Assembly (NCBI RefSeq): GCF_008831285.2
Contig: NC_045151.1
Location: 5,655,682 to 5,719,681 of the forward strand
Origin: Nymphaea colorata
Lineage: Eukaryota; Streptophyta; Magnoliopsida; Nymphaeales; Nymphaeaceae
Direction: 5' to 3'
DNA length: 64,000 bases
Within the stretch, counting starts at the first letter, position 1, and each line of letters begins with the position of its first letter. This document shows positions 42,476-55,009 of the stretch, piece by piece. The notes under the pieces are model-generated. The model did not search any database, was not told the DNA's origin, and saw only the letters and a program-made list of their open reading frames with translations. Both the position numbers and the translations under genes were made by a program.

Positions 42476-45400
42476 TTACGGTGTGATAACCGAAAGTTTG
42501 CCAAGGAGAAAATTAAATCTGGTAGCAGCGAGAGCTTTAGTGAAGAAATCGCCAAGTTGATACTCTGATTGGACATTGGAGAGATCTATGTTTTTCTGAA
42601 GGAACTCTTCACGAACATAATGGCAGTCCATCTCTCTATGCTTTGTTCTTTCATGGAATGTGTGATTGCTAGCAATATAGATTGCACTTTTGTTGTCGCA
42701 ACAAAGCTTGACAGGATTCGTAATATGAATTCCCATATCTTTCAGTAAGCTTTTGAGCCACACTATCTCCATTGTTGTAGTTGCCATTGCTCGATATTCA
42801 GCTTCTGTTGATGATAGCGATACCTTATTCTGTTTCTTGCATCGCCAGGAAAAAGGAGTCACCTAAAAACACACAAAAACCAGTGGTGGAGTGCCTATTA
42901 TTGGGATCTCCACCCCAATCAGCATCTGTATACGCAACTAATTCTAATATAGAAGAAGAAGACAAAAATAGTCCTTTGTTGATAGTGTTTTTCACATAAC
43001 GGACAATCCGCATTGCCGCTCCCATATGTACTGAGGTGGGTCTTTGTTGAAATTGGCTTATCACATGCACAGCATGAGCAATGTCAGGTCTGGTGATGGA
43101 GAGATAAGAGAGAGCGCCAACTATTTGCCGAAAAGGAGTGGGATTCTCCAATATCTCTCCATCATCAATTTTCATTTTTACTCCCAGTGCTGCTGGAGTA
43201 TCCACAACTTTGTCATCTGAGATACCTGTTCTGTCAACTAATTCACTAGCAAACTTCATTTGAGAAAGAAGATAACCTTGTTTGCTATAAGCAACTTCAA
43301 TTCCAAGAAAATAAGTTAGTCTTCCCAAATCAGTCATTTGAAAACATTTGCTAAGAAAGTGTTTTACCTCTATAATCCCTTCATCATCACTCCCAGTAAT
43401 AACCATGTCATCAACATACAGTAATAAAACAATTACACCTACGGAGGTAGTTTTTATAAACATGGCAGTATCAGAGTAGCAAGATTTAAAACCTTGATTA
43501 AACATGACACTACTAAACTTGTCAAACCAGGCTTTGGGAGCTTGTTTTAAACCATAAAGAGCTTTCTTAAGGCGTAAAACTTTGTTTTGGGGTAGATCAA
43601 AACCAGGGGGAGCACTCATGAAAACTTCTTCTTGTAGGTGACCATTTAAGAAAACATTTTTAACATCCATTTGAAAAATAGTCGAATGTTTAACAGAGGC
43701 AATGGCAATAAGGGTTCTAACAGAAGTCATGCGAGCAACAGGAGCAAAGGTTTCTTCATAATCAATCTCATATCCCTTGGCAACAAGTCTGGCCTTATAT
43801 CTTTCTAAGGTTCCATCACTTCTAGTTTTGATTTTATAGATCCATCTACAACCAATAGTCTTTTTCCCCGTTGGTAGAGGCACAATATCCCAAGTTTCAT
43901 TGCTTTCAAGAGCTTTAAGCTCAAGATTCATGGCTTCAATCCAATTGGGATCTTCTTTAGCTTCAAGGTAAGAAGATGGCTCATGAAAAGAATGATGTGC
44001 CATAATACAAGCTCGAAATTTTGGAGAAAAAGACTCATAAGAGACAAATCTTTGAGGAGGCCTAATGTGCCTTTGGGATCTCCTAGGAAGAGATTGATTA
44101 GTTTCTTGATTTTGGGGGTCTCTTCTTCTATAAACTAAGATCTCTTTTGGAGGGATGATATGAGTAGAATTATCATTGTTGACTTCTTCAATTGGTACCT
44201 CTATACCTTTATCGGGTTCATCATCATCAATATCATCATCATCATCAATATCATTAGTCCAAAGAAAAGTATAATCTTCTAGTTTCTTGGGTTCATCTTT
44301 GAAACCATCTTCATTTTCTAAAAAGATCACATTTCTAGAAACATAAACTTTATCTTTTTTAATATCATAACATCTATAACCCTTTTGAGTTTCGGAATAC
44401 CCAATAAAAACACAACAAATAGCTTTGGAGGAAAGCTTATCGTCTTTGTCACTTAACACAAAACATTTGCAACCAAAGACTTTAAGTCTATTGTAATTAG
44501 GTTTAACATGATGAAGTCTTTCAAAAGGAGAAATATGTTTCAAAAGTTTGGTAGGCATTCTATTAATTAAATAGGTTGAAGTCAAAACAGCCTCGGCCCA
44601 AAAGTTTTTGGGAACATTTTTAGATAAAAGAAGGGCTCTAGTAGTTTCAATAATGTGCCTATGTTTACGTTCGGCCACTCCGTTTTGTTGTGGAGTGTTA
44701 GGACAAGATCTTTGATGAACAATGCCTTTTTCTTTTATAAATTGTTGAAATTCATTTGACATAAATTCTCCTCCCGAATCACTTCTAAAGACTTTGATAT
44801 TTGAGCCAAATTGGGTATAGATCATGTTGTAGAAATTCTTAAAGTTTGTGAATACTTTCGATTTGTGCTTGAGAAAATAAACCCAAGTATGCCTAGAATA
44901 ATCATCAATAAAGATCACATAGTATAATAATCCTCATTTTGACATAATAGGAGCGGGTCCCCACACATCCGAATGCACCAAATCAAAAGATTTTTGGGCA
45001 ATAAAATTTCTATTATCAAAAGGTAAGGCTTTCATTTTAGCCTTAATACAATCATTACAATCAAAGTTCTTTTGACAAAAATTCTCCATGAATGGAAGAT
45101 GAGACATTTTTTCTATATTGGAATGTCCAAGTCTTTGATGCCAAGTTTGAATGTCACATTCTTTGGAGATATTGCAAGATGGTCTTGAAAGGTCCAAAAA
45201 GTCTATGTAGTAGAGATTATTTGTTCTAAAACCTTCCCCAATCATCTTCTTGGATATCCGATCTTGTATCAAACATTTGGATTGTGAGAAGATTACATCA
45301 AAACCAAGGTCGGCTATTTGAGAAACGGACAATAAATTTAAGTTTAATTTAGGAATATGTCTTACTTGAGGTACTTTTAAAATTTTGGATCCAAAAGCTA

Positions 45401-46559
45401 GGTCAAGATTTCCAATAAAATCAATTTCAAGAGAGGTACCATCCGCCGTTTTCACAAAGGAATAAGAATCATTTTTAGTGCATTCGGTGAGAAGGGATTC
45501 ATAAGGAGTCATATGAAAAGATGCACCCGAATCAATAATCCAAGAGTACTTACTTGAAGAAGTAGATGCCACGGTCGCTCCCAAAGTCGAAGGTGTGCTT
45601 CCTCCTTTTAGAAAAGGTTGAAGAGCACTTATGAGTTGCTCAAGTTGGAATGAACTTGCTTCTTTCTTCTCTTCTTGAATTTGAGTCGCAACATTGCTTC
45701 TTTTATCAAAAATTCTAAGTTTTGGACATCTTGGCTTGGTATGTCCTTCTTCTTGACAATGATAGCAAATAATTTTTCTCCTTGTTCCTTCATTTGTACG
45801 ATTGAAGTGAGGAGGTCTATAAGGTCTCAAGTGGGCCCCCGGCCTAGATGTGGCAAGCACATTGTTGACTTTCTCTTTATCAAGACAAAGACGATTTTCC
45901 TCCATTTGAAGTTCCGCAATAGCCTCATTCATAGATGGTGTTTTAGAACGATGAAGTAAAGCGGTTTTGACACCATCAAATTCCGGTCTAAGACCTATGA
46001 TAAACTTGTAAAACTTCTCACGTTGTATTTGCTTTTCTCTAAGAATAAGATCTTGTGTCCAATGTGGTTCAAAAATACTCAATTCATCATACAATTGATC
46101 CATTTCAGCCACATAATCTTTAATGGATCTATCTCCTTGTTGAAGATTGTGAATTTTGAGTTGAACATGATGCATATAAGCAACATCTCTCATGGTATGA
46201 GTTTTCTTTAGATATTCCCAAGCTTCTAGGGCAGAATTTAATTTAGAGATTTGCCCGCTAGTAGCATTGTCAACACAAGTCAAGATCCAAGTAATGATTT
46301 TGTGATGACCAACACTCCATTCTTCCCATTTTTTGTTGTATTCAGCCATTACCTTCTCTTTTTCGGTTGCATCCAATTCCATAGCCCTTCCATCAACAAC
46401 TTTCGTAAGGACTAGTTGTGGTTCAAGTTTTGTCCCATCAACTAGTCCCCAAAGGCTTTTACTACGAATAAAGTGTTCCATAGTTCTAGCCCATTGTATG
46501 TAATTTGTTGATGAGAGTGGGAAAAGGAAGAGAAGAGACTTTGTCATCCATGGGCACAA
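42476..46559 (-). pseudogene. Copia gag-pol polyprotein of element E (one stop, one frameshift)
   Basis: One frame runs from ATG at about 46559 to the stop at 42476, some 1360 codons, normal for copia. Gag (first 280 residues) has an intact zinc knuckle CYHCQEEGHTKPRC near 45770. Protease keeps WIIDSGASFHMTP near 45540. Integrase has H-H-C-C (WHQRLGH, CNDCIKAK) and the core words HSDVWGP, RSDSGGEF and TPQQNGVAERKH. RT has YVDDMVITG near 43405, and RNase H runs to the end. Two lesions are visible: a TGA at 44931-44933 just after VWGPAPIMSK in integrase, in the same frame as both halves, and one extra T in a T-run near 42850 that shifts the RNase H frame. All catalytic residues I can check are present. 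The lesions look recent. Confidence 0.95.
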
Positions 46560-46879
46560 TCAACAAGGTAGATCCACTTACAAGTTATGAAGAAGATGGC
46601 AGCCACGTGAAAAGAAGTCCACGGCAAGGATAAAAACTCAACAATGATAGAAACCAGTCACCCTTTCAACAGCCACGAGCTCACCACCAAGGGAGCTAGA
46701 TTTCGTCAAGAAATCACCAAAAAGAAGCCAGCAAAAACACTCTTCTTCTTGTGTAAAACTGCAGCAAGCAATATCTCGAGCACTTGGAGTGTTTCACAGC
46801 TCCAACGCAAGAATAAAAACTGAACCTTCAATCTTGAATGGCAGCAAGACAAAGAGCCAAAAACCTGGCTCTGATACCA

Positions 46880-47353
46880 TGTAAATCAGGCCCAAAGAAA
46901 CAACCTCTTCAAGTAATATCAGCCTTGAAGCTTTCACCAACAAGTCAATCTCACAAACCCTCAAACAAGAGGTGAAGAAGAACTTAAATTAATCACACAA
47001 AGAGATACAAGAAGTAGGCTAAAAAGTCATACATAAAACAATGGGAGAGCTGCCCTATTTATAGAGGAGAGGGCCAAAGAGAAGAAGGAGGTGGCAGTCC
47101 CAACGACTAGAAATCTAGCCGTTGGGACTAGTCTCCCTCTATGAAAAATAGAAAAAGGAGAGGGATAAAAGGGGAAAACAGAAAATAATACATAAAGAAA
47201 AAATACATAAAGAAAGTGAAGATTACATAGGTGTCCTAAGTACCCAAAATATAAAAAATATATATATATATATAAAGCATATATTAGATGACTAATATAT
47301 GTGATATATATAAATGTATATATGTATACATATGGGATACATACATTCTAACA
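46880..47353 (-). repeat. 5' LTR of element E
   Basis: 474 bp with TATA box CTATAAATA at 47056-47064 (minus strand). It differs from the other LTR by a handful of bases. Confidence 0.96.
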
Positions 47354-47411
47354 AATATATCTTCTGGTTTGTTCTGATGCATTATTATGTTCTTTTACTC
47401 TATTTCTCTTG

Positions 47412-48655
47412 ACTGTCAGAGTTATTCTCTCCTTAGTAGTAGTAAAGGAGTGGAGGATGTACTAACTAGATGTTAAGAACGCATTTCTAAATGGAGACCT
47501 TCAAGAGAAAGTATATATGTGCATGCCTCTAGGATATGAGGAACTCAGAAAATGTTGCAGGTTGAAGAAAGTCTTGTATGGGCTCAAGCAATCTCCTTGG
47601 GTGTGGTTTGAGCGACTCAAACTTGTAATGAGACAACATAGGTATCATCAAGGGAATGAGGATCACATCCTCTTTGTAAAGAGAAAGGAGTACAAACATG
47701 GTAACTCTTCTGTTGGTATATGTTGATGATATCATTGTCACAGGTAATGATGAAGATGAAATCATGAAGTTAAAGAAACTATTGGCTATCGTGTTTGACT
47801 TCAAGGACGTTGGCAAGTTAAAATATTTCCTTAGCATTGAAATTGCTAGGTCAGGCACAAGTCTTGTGTTAAATAAAAAAAGGTACACTTTAGATTTATT
47901 AAAGGAAACTGCGAAACTTGGGTGTAGACATGCTTCTATTTCTATACATGTTGGAAACAAACTTAGCCTCAGAGATGGGGAGCCCATTTGTGAAGAAACA
48001 ACGAGAAGATATCAACGTCTTGTTGGGAAGTGGATTTATCTCACTCGTACTAGACCTGATATTACCTTTGTTGTGAATTTGATGAGTCAGTTTATGCATG
48101 CACCCACTGATGTTCACTTAAAGACAGTTGATAGGATTTTATGTTACTTAAAGAGGAGTCCTAGCACGGTCTCTTGTATGTTAAGCAAGACTCTCTTGAG
48201 ATTGAAGGTTATTCAAATGCTGATTGGGCAGGATGTGTGGATACCAAGATATCCATCTCAGGTTACTGTATTTACTTGGGAGGAAATCTCCTGGATTGGA
48301 GAAGTAAGAGACAAGACGTTTGCTCCCGCTCCAGTGCTGAGGCTGAATATAGGGCTATAGGCTTGTAGCCATGGGAGTCTCTGAGATGTTGTGGCTGAAA
48401 GTGCTGTTGGTTGACATCAGAATCAAAATTGAGGGTCCAATGAGGATGTACTTTGATAACAAGTCCGCAATCAACTTGGCCAACAATCTAGTTTTCATGA
48501 TAGAACGAAGCATGTGGAGATTGATCTTCATTTCATTCGAGAAAGAATTGATGGTAAAGAGCTTGTCCTGTCCTACATGAAGTCCGCTGACCAAGGCCTT
48601 GCCATCTACTTCATTTGAGAAAAATGTATTCAAGTTGGGCATGTTCGGGCCTGTA
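47412..48655 (+). pseudogene. Decayed copia RT/RNase H of fragment I
   Basis: LDVKNAFLNGD-like start near 47465, then LKKVLYGLKQSPWVWFERL near 47560, VTLLLVYVDDIIVTG near 47700, RLVGKWIYLTRTRPDITF near 48010, and RNase H in a second frame (YSNADWAGC, WRSKRQDVCSRSSAEAEYRA near 48310). A frame change lies near 48170-48180, and the catalytic YVDD is intact. The 5' half of pol is absent, so no function is possible. Confidence 0.88.
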
Positions 48656-48676
48656 TGCCCAACTTGAGGGGGAGGG

Positions 48677-48910
48677 TTGACGTTTTATATATGATTGGGT
48701 CTGGGTCTGGACCTGATCCGACCCATTCTAAAGGGGCAGTCCATGTTGGGTCCTATTTAAGTAACCTTTGTAACCCTAATTTGTGTGTGAATGAGAATTA
48801 GGAGAGAGAGAGTGACCGGCAGTTGGTGAGCGCCGGAATCATCTCTTATTATCCTCGTGTTGAGGGTTTTCCATGTTACATTTTGTGTTCTCTGTGCTTT
48901 TGCTGTTCAA
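48677..48910 (+). repeat. 3' LTR of fragment I
   Basis: Starts TGACGTTTTATATATG after the polypurine tract; the end near 48910 is estimated by comparison with B and J. Confidence 0.7.
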
Positions 48911-49235
48911 AAATATTTATACTTAGATGTAGGCTCGTATTTACTTTTTGCTACAGATCTCCACTCAGAAATGCACTTTTTATAAATAACTATGATATAA
49001 ATATAGACCTATATTAATAACCACAATTAGAAATTCTCAATGGAAGAAAGTGCATTAAGTCTCTAAACTAAATAAGAACAGTTAGAATTCAAAAGCATAC
49101 AAGAAAAGAGGTGCAATATGGCCTTAAATAGTCCTAACAAAGAGGGTGGGATCTTGAAGGGCTAGAGTCCTAGCTGTTGTTCATTGATATATTGATACTT
49201 GATACTTAAGTTATGTTGGAGGATGCAATTATAAA
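48911..49235 (+). other. Intron sequence between I and F
   Basis: AT-rich; no exon or element recognised. Confidence 0.5.
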
Positions 49236-49240
49236 GTAGT

Positions 49241-49465
49241 TGTTGCACGTGGAAGAGAGAGAGAGAGAGAGAGAAAGAGAGGGAGAGAGACGTGAAAGAG
49301 ATATTTCTTATTATCGTGCCCTAGTCTCTACTTAAAGAGAGGTTAGGGCACGTCTAGAGCTGTTACATAAGGGAGCCTCATAAAGTTGTAAAAAGACAAA
49401 ACAAGACTCCAACTTTTAAATAATCAGAAAACTGCTACACTTAAAATAAACTTTTTGATTCAACA
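49241..49465 (-). repeat. 3' LTR of element F
   Basis: 225 bp, TGTTGCACGTGG to TTCAACA. GA tract 49253-49290. An inverted repeat with arms CGTGCCCTA and TTAGGGCACG spans 49315-49352. Confidence 0.92.
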
Positions 49466-49472
49466 CTCCCCT

Positions 49473-52400
49473 TCAAGCTGGAGCATAGATATCAACCATG
49501 CTTAGTTTGTCACAACATCTAGAGAAATCACCAATTGGATGAGCCTTCGTAAACATATCTGTTGCCTGATCTTCAGAAGCTACATGAACTGTAGACACCA
49601 CACCTTTTATAAGATCCCGAACATAATGACCATCCACCTCAATGTGTTTAGTTCTTTCATTAAATACTGGGTTGTTTGCAATATAAGTAGCAGCCTTGTT
49701 ATCGCCGTACATTTTCATAGTAAGAGGAACATGAATATTCATATTTGTTAGCACAAATTTAACCCACGTCATCTGAGTAGTTGTTTGAGCCATTGCTCTA
49801 TATTCAGATTCCGCACTGGATGTAGAGACTACATTTTGTTTCTTACTTCTCCATGATATGAGCTTGCCCTAATAAAGATACAAAAGCCAGTGGTGGATTT
49901 TCTATCATCAACAGACCTTGCATAATCAGCATCACTGTAAGCTACAAACTTCTAAAGATTCACCTTTCTTAAAGAAGAGGCCTCTGCCCGGGGATGACTT
50001 TAGGTATTTCAACACCATCAACGCAATATCCCAATGGACTCTTCTAGGTTTTTCCATAAGCTGACTTAATTTCCCAACAGCAAAGCTAATGTCTGGTCTT
50101 GTTACAGTAACATAAAGAAGTTTGCCAATGAGAGACCTATAAGATCGTGAATCTACTTGATCTGATTGATTATCATGAAGATGAAGACGTGGATTCATAG
50201 GGAGATTAGCTGGCTTGGTCCCTAACATCCCTGTATTCTGGAGTAGGTCAAGGACATACTTCCTTTGAGACAATACTATACCTTCTTTGTTTTGCGTAAC
50301 TTCAATCCCAAGAAAATAGCGCACGTGACCAAGATCTTTCGTGACAAAATGCTTTTGAAGGAAAGCCTTTGTAGCTGAGATTTCTTGATCTCAATCACCT
50401 GTCAAGATAATGTCATCAACATATACTACCATAACAACTATACCTTTGGAGGTCTTCCTGATGAATAGAGAATGATCCAAAGGAGATCTTTCAAATCCAT
50501 ATTGTGAAACCACCTCTGATAATTTGTGGAACCACGCCTTGGGACTTTGTTTGATCTATAAATCGCCTTCTTCAAACGACACACTTTACTACACTCCCCC
50601 TGTCGCTCAAACCCTAGGGGTTGCTGCATATATACAGTCTCCTCAAGATCACCATAAAGAAAGGCATTCTTCACATCAAGCTGATACATAGACCAATCAG
50701 AGTGTACTGCAACAGAAATAACGAGGCGAATAGTGCCCAACCTGGCCACAGGAGAGAACGTCTCAAAAAAGTCAACGCTGTATGTCTGAGTGTAACCCTT
50801 AGCCACTAATCGAGCCTTATATCGCTCTACTGACCCATCTGAATGATACTTGACCGTAAATACCCATTTGGAGCCAACAATGTCACAATTTTCAGGTAGA
50901 TGAACCAATTCCCAAGTATCATGTTGTACGAGAGCATCCATCTCATCTTACATAGTTTTCCGCCATTTACAGTCTAGTAATGCCTGTTGATGACCAGTTG
51001 GTATAGTATGGACTGACATAACCTTAAGAAACTGAAGATGGTCAATGGAAACAAAGTGAGAGATAGGATGCATGGTACACTGTCTCTTGCCTTTGCGCAG
51101 GGCTATAGGCAAGTCCTGTGAAGGATCACCATCAGGTATACTTACTTCACTGGAGCTCACATCCTACGGAGAGTCTGATGGTCGACCATGAGAGGGATCC
51201 TGTCGCGGAGTGTAGACCAATAGAGGGTCCTGGAACCTATTCATAGTCGAAGTGGGACAAGGAAATGGTGAAGGAAAAGATTGCAACAGGACAGGAGGAA
51301 TAGGTAGAGGAATACGACATGACATCTCAGAAGACACTGAAGTAGGACTAAAGTAGGACTAAGACTCGAAAAAAGTGACATCCGCACTGATATACTCTTT
51401 TTGAGTTACAGGGTCAAAGCACTTGTATCCTTTTTGGTTTCTAGGATAGCCAACGAACACACATTTAATGGCTTGAGCAAAAAGTTTATCATGTTTAGGC
51501 CCAAGAATATGAACAAAACAGGTACACCCAAAAACTTTAGGTGCAACAAGAAATAAGCTTCGATTGGGATAAACAAGTTTAATGGGTATTTTGTTTTCAA
51601 TGGAGGATGAAGGTAAACAATTTGTCAGGTAACAAGCCATGAGTATGGCATCACCCCACAAGTATGCAGGTACGTGATTATGAAGCATTAGGGTACGAGC
51701 AACAGTTAGAAGTTGCCTATGTTTTCGTTCGGCAACTCCATTTTGTTGTGAGGTATGAGGGCATGTAAATTGAGAAGAGATACCATTTTCAGCATAAAAG
51801 GTCATTAAGATAGATGATTTGAACTCGAGAGCATTATCAGTGCAAATACACTTAACAACGGAATCAAACTGAGTTTTTATTTCAATAATCAAGTTTTTGA
51901 GAATACAAACTGCTTCAGACCTTTCCTTTAAAAGGAACACCCAACTGACTTGAGAGTAATCATCAACAACGACCATAAAATACCTAAACTTAGTTCGACT
52001 AGCAACCCTACTAGGCCCCTACACATCAACATGGAGAAGATCAAACAACCCTTGACTCGAAGGAAAACTACTACGAGTGTGCTTGCCAAAAGAATCTGGG
52101 ACTGAGACATTAGGTAAGATAGAACGGAGCTTGGGCGCTGAAGGATGACCAAGCCTGAGATGCCACTAGAAGAATGTAGACTCTGATGTAGAGGAGGTAG
52201 CAGCATGACCCATAGGAGCCGACAGGATGTAGACGCCTCCTTTCTCATAGCCGCCACCAATCGTCTTCCCAGTTTGTAGGTCCTGAAATGAGCATGAACA
52301 AGGGTAAAAAATAATGCGACAGTGTAAATCAATAGTCAACTGTTTGACGGAGGGCAAATGAGATGGAAATTCAGGAGCATATAAAACATGTGGAATAGTC

Positions 52401-53602
52401 ATGGACTGAGAAAGCTTCACATCTCCATAACCCAATATGGGTGACATTCTACCATCTGCAATTTTGACATGACGTAGCTGAGAGAATCTATGTAAAATAG
52501 TAAAAGAACCAGGTCTACTGCAAAAATGTCTCGATGCTCTTGAGTCAATAATCCAAGAGATACCTGATTCAAACGTGGACGTATCCGCTGAGAAGGCTCG
52601 ATCAGTTAAAGCTGTGGACGCTGAAGCCTGTGAGGCTTTGTGTGCCAAAAACTGTTCATACTCAGATCTGTCAATGCTAACTGTAACTGTCTCTGATACT
52701 GTGCTAGACGACGGGCCATCCACAGTAGGAGTGGCAACCTGTGCAGAACCCATAGGAGGAAGAGTAAGACTCTTGCCCTGTTTGGTGACCATACCTCTCC
52801 CCTGTGACATAGAGGATGGACGACCATGTTTATCCTAACAATGATCCTCCAAGTGTCCCATTTTTCTACAATAGGTGCATTGGAACCTCCCACGACCACC
52901 AGTTCCACGACCTATACCTCTTCCTCTGGCACTATAGGTGGTGCCCTGACCACGACCACCCCCCACAGCAAGCGCAGAAGCTGGCATCACATTAGCTGGT
53001 TGGGACAAGCTAATAGCTAGACGACTAAGTCTGTTGTATGCATTAGAGAGATCAGGAATTTCACTCCCAGTGAGCATCTGATCTTTGGCAGCGGCATACT
53101 CAGGAGAAAGACCAGCAAGTTAGGTTCAAAGTGTGACTTATAACAAGATTTGCATGGAGGGCGCAGGAATTTCAGTCGCTCATACGTAGCTTTAACTGTT
53201 GCAAAGTATTGTGATAGATCTTGATTTCCCTGTCGGAGATTGTGCAATTCTTCTTTAACTTAGAGGATTTTACTTACATTTTTATCTTGTGAATATGTCT
53301 GCTTAAGGAATTCTCACATCTCCTTAGCAGTAGTATAATAAGTAATAGTAGAAGCAATTTGTGGTTGGACGCTGTTCATAATCCAAGACATAACCGTGCT
53401 GTCATCCTCTTCCCAGGTCATGTACTTCTGCGGCTTGTCAATAGGTTCATCCTCTTCAATTATGTGCCTCTTTCGATGTCCTTTAACTGACAACATAAAA
53501 GACCTGGACCACAGTTCATAGTTGTGTCCATCTAACTTCACAGTAGATCCAGAGGAAAAGGGATTTTCAGCTCCTTTATGATGATTTGTTGCTCTCAGCC
53601 AT
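49473..53602 (-). pseudogene. Copia gag-pol of element F, broken at several places
   Basis: ATG at 53602 (MAESNKSS) precedes a frameshift. Gag continues with VKLDGHNYELWSRSF near 53540 and the zinc knuckle CTYCRKMGHLEDHC near 52880. Protease shows WIIDSRAS near 52560, where D-S-G has become D-S-R. Integrase (52330-51360) has CTDNALEFKSS and TSQQNGVAERKHR. RT (50941-50438) has DIVGSKWVFTVKYH and DFFETFSPVARLG, and RNase H ends at 49473. Stops or shifts lie at about 53250, 53125, 52830, 52170, 51360, 50945, 50550, 50390 and 49870. It is non-functional even though the LTRs say the insertion is young, so it was copied with proteins from elsewhere or damaged quickly. Confidence 0.9.
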
Positions 53603-54367
53603 AATGAACCACAAAAGAATTAAGAACAAGAATATCGCGATAAAATTGTGCAACAGCTAGGGCACATGAAATCAGTCCTATTTATAATCAGTCAGTCATG
53701 CAAAGGAGCTGATAAACAAAGTAGACATCAGCAACATTGCATGCACATCAATAACCCACAGAAAATAATCTTGCCCTTCTCCACGAAGACTTCAACAAAC
53801 AAAACAGCAAACGGCACAAACCTCCTTCACCAATCTGCCTATTGACTGTATTCTGTAGCAGGAGTTTCAGAGAAAAAAAAAAAACAGCAAACGTGCAGAC
53901 TTTCTTCATGCAGATTTTACCAGACTACATACCTTCAACCACGACATGCCTTCAACTTCATAATTATATAACAAAAATAACTAGAGGTAGAGAACATCAA
54001 ACCCTAGTATCCACACCGTAAACTTCTGAAGAATACAAATCAGTCATCCATTAACCACAAGATCATTCAAAAAATAGTCTGCCTTTGACTGCAACCATCA
54101 CCCACAACTTTGAAACATGTGTCTTCATATCTCCAACGATCTTCAGACCTTGCAACGACCAGATCTAGGGCATCTAATCACTACTGATCATGTCTTGGCA
54201 GTGATTAGATCCCTGAACTCCCATACGATGCAGCCCCTTAGGGCGAACTGTTACCCACGGCAGATCTGGACAGAATACTAAAGATGAAGAGGAAGAAGAA
54301 GAGAGAAGGAAGGCAGGAGAGGGGAAGACGACCAGCAGCTGGAGTCAGACAGGTCTAGGGAGACGAG
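53603..54367 (-). other. Leader of element F
   Basis: 765 bp between primer-binding site and gag, with purine-rich sequence near the primer-binding site (gaggaagaagaagagagaag) and no frame of note. Confidence 0.7.
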
Positions 54368-54379
54368 GCTGTGATACCA

Positions 54380-54409
54380 TTTTGCACGTGGAAGAGAGAG
54401 AGAGAGAGG

Positions 54410-54441
<32 letters not shown>

Positions 54442-54616
54442 CGTGAAAGAGATATTTCTTATTATCGTGCCCTAGTCTCTACTTAAAGAGAGGTTAGGGC
54501 ACGTCTAGAGCTGTTACATAAGGGAGCCTCATAAAGTTGTAAAAAGACAAAACAAGACTCCAACTTTTAAATAATCAGAAAACTACTACACTTAAAATAA
54601 ACTTTCTGATTCAACA
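54380..54616 (-). repeat. 5' LTR of element F
   Basis: 237 bp; longer than its partner because of a longer GA tract (54393-54442). The inverted repeat recurs at 54466-54503. Confidence 0.92.
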
Positions 54617-54621
54617 GTAGC

Positions 54622-54837
54622 AACAGTAGCTTGATGCCTTAATTTTGTGGCTTTTAGTTATCATATGAGTAAATATACCTAGTTATGACTTGACTTAATG
54701 CTAGTTTGATTTATTTCTGAATTACATGATGAATTAGGCCACTACACATTCTTTTTTATGTTTGGCAAGTTATATATTGTTTTCTTTCAAGAAAATAGTT
54801 AACAAAACCCATCTGGTCACCGAGTTGTCTCTCTAAG
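54622..54837 (+). other. Intron sequence between F and fragment L
   Basis: AT-rich; nothing recognised. Confidence 0.5.
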
Positions 54838-54985
54838 CTTTGAATGAAGAATGGCCACATTGATACACCAAAGACACTAGGACTGAAGATGAAGATAAAT
54901 GATGGAGAAATTCTAGAGAACCAACGTTTAAAGCTACTTGTCTATCACCAAACCTGAAATTGCATATGTTCCTATTTCGCAAGCC
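54838..54985 (+). pseudogene. Copia RT fragment L, part 1 (E-type lineage)
   Basis: DTPKTLGLKMKINDGEILEN near 54857 aligns with DTPAALGVKMKIDDGEILEN of element E, followed in another frame by LSITKPEIAYV (E has LSITRPDIAHAV). About 30 bases between the two blocks are lost. Sense orientation. It continues, after an interruption, at about 56065. Confidence 0.75.
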
Positions 54986-55009
54986 TGTTCTAGCATATCC
55001 TTGTTTCTG

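Larger units (their letters stand above)
41989..47353 (-). mobile_element. Copia element E: nearly intact, gag-bearing LTR retrotransposon
   Basis: 5365 bp with LTRs 41989-42462 and 46880-47353, each 474 bp, flanked by perfect target duplication AATAT (41984-41988 and 47354-47358). The primer-binding site (antisense gctctgatacca, 46868-46879) and a polypurine tract (antisense, run of C from 42463) are canonical. The LTRs differ at about four positions. The lineage differs from A/D/F/G and from B/J/I: the LTR is longer, without GA tract, and has a clear TATA box. Confidence 0.97.
47412..48910 (+). mobile_element. Copia fragment I: 5'-truncated, B/J-related, with 3' LTR
   Basis: Starts inside RT (word gactgtcagagttattctctcc aligned with the same place in B), runs through RT and RNase H to polypurine tract CTTGAGGGGGAG and a 3' LTR from about 48677 to 48910. 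No 5' LTR is present and no target duplication can be defined. The LTR resembles that of J and B in layout: CTATTTAAG, then GTAACCCTAATT, then a GA run. Confidence 0.85.
49241..54616 (-). mobile_element. Copia element F: gag-bearing relative of A and D
   Basis: LTRs 49241-49465 and 54380-54616 are flanked by GTAGT (49236-49240) and GTAGC (54617-54621), a target duplication with one change. Primer-binding site gctgtgatacca (antisense, 54368-54379) has one mismatch. It is about 5.4 kb and contains gag, protease, integrase, RT and RNase H in normal order. Protein words (GLLFHLRLGHPS-type, [32 protein letters not shown]) group it with A, D and G. The LTRs differ at about two positions outside the GA tract, so it inserted recently. 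Confidence 0.93.

Noticed and set aside
44931-44933. The in-frame TGA of element E as programmed stop-codon readthrough
   Set aside because: Readthrough signals in retroelements sit between gag and pol, whereas this stop is in the integrase core; a simple nonsense mutation is more likely.
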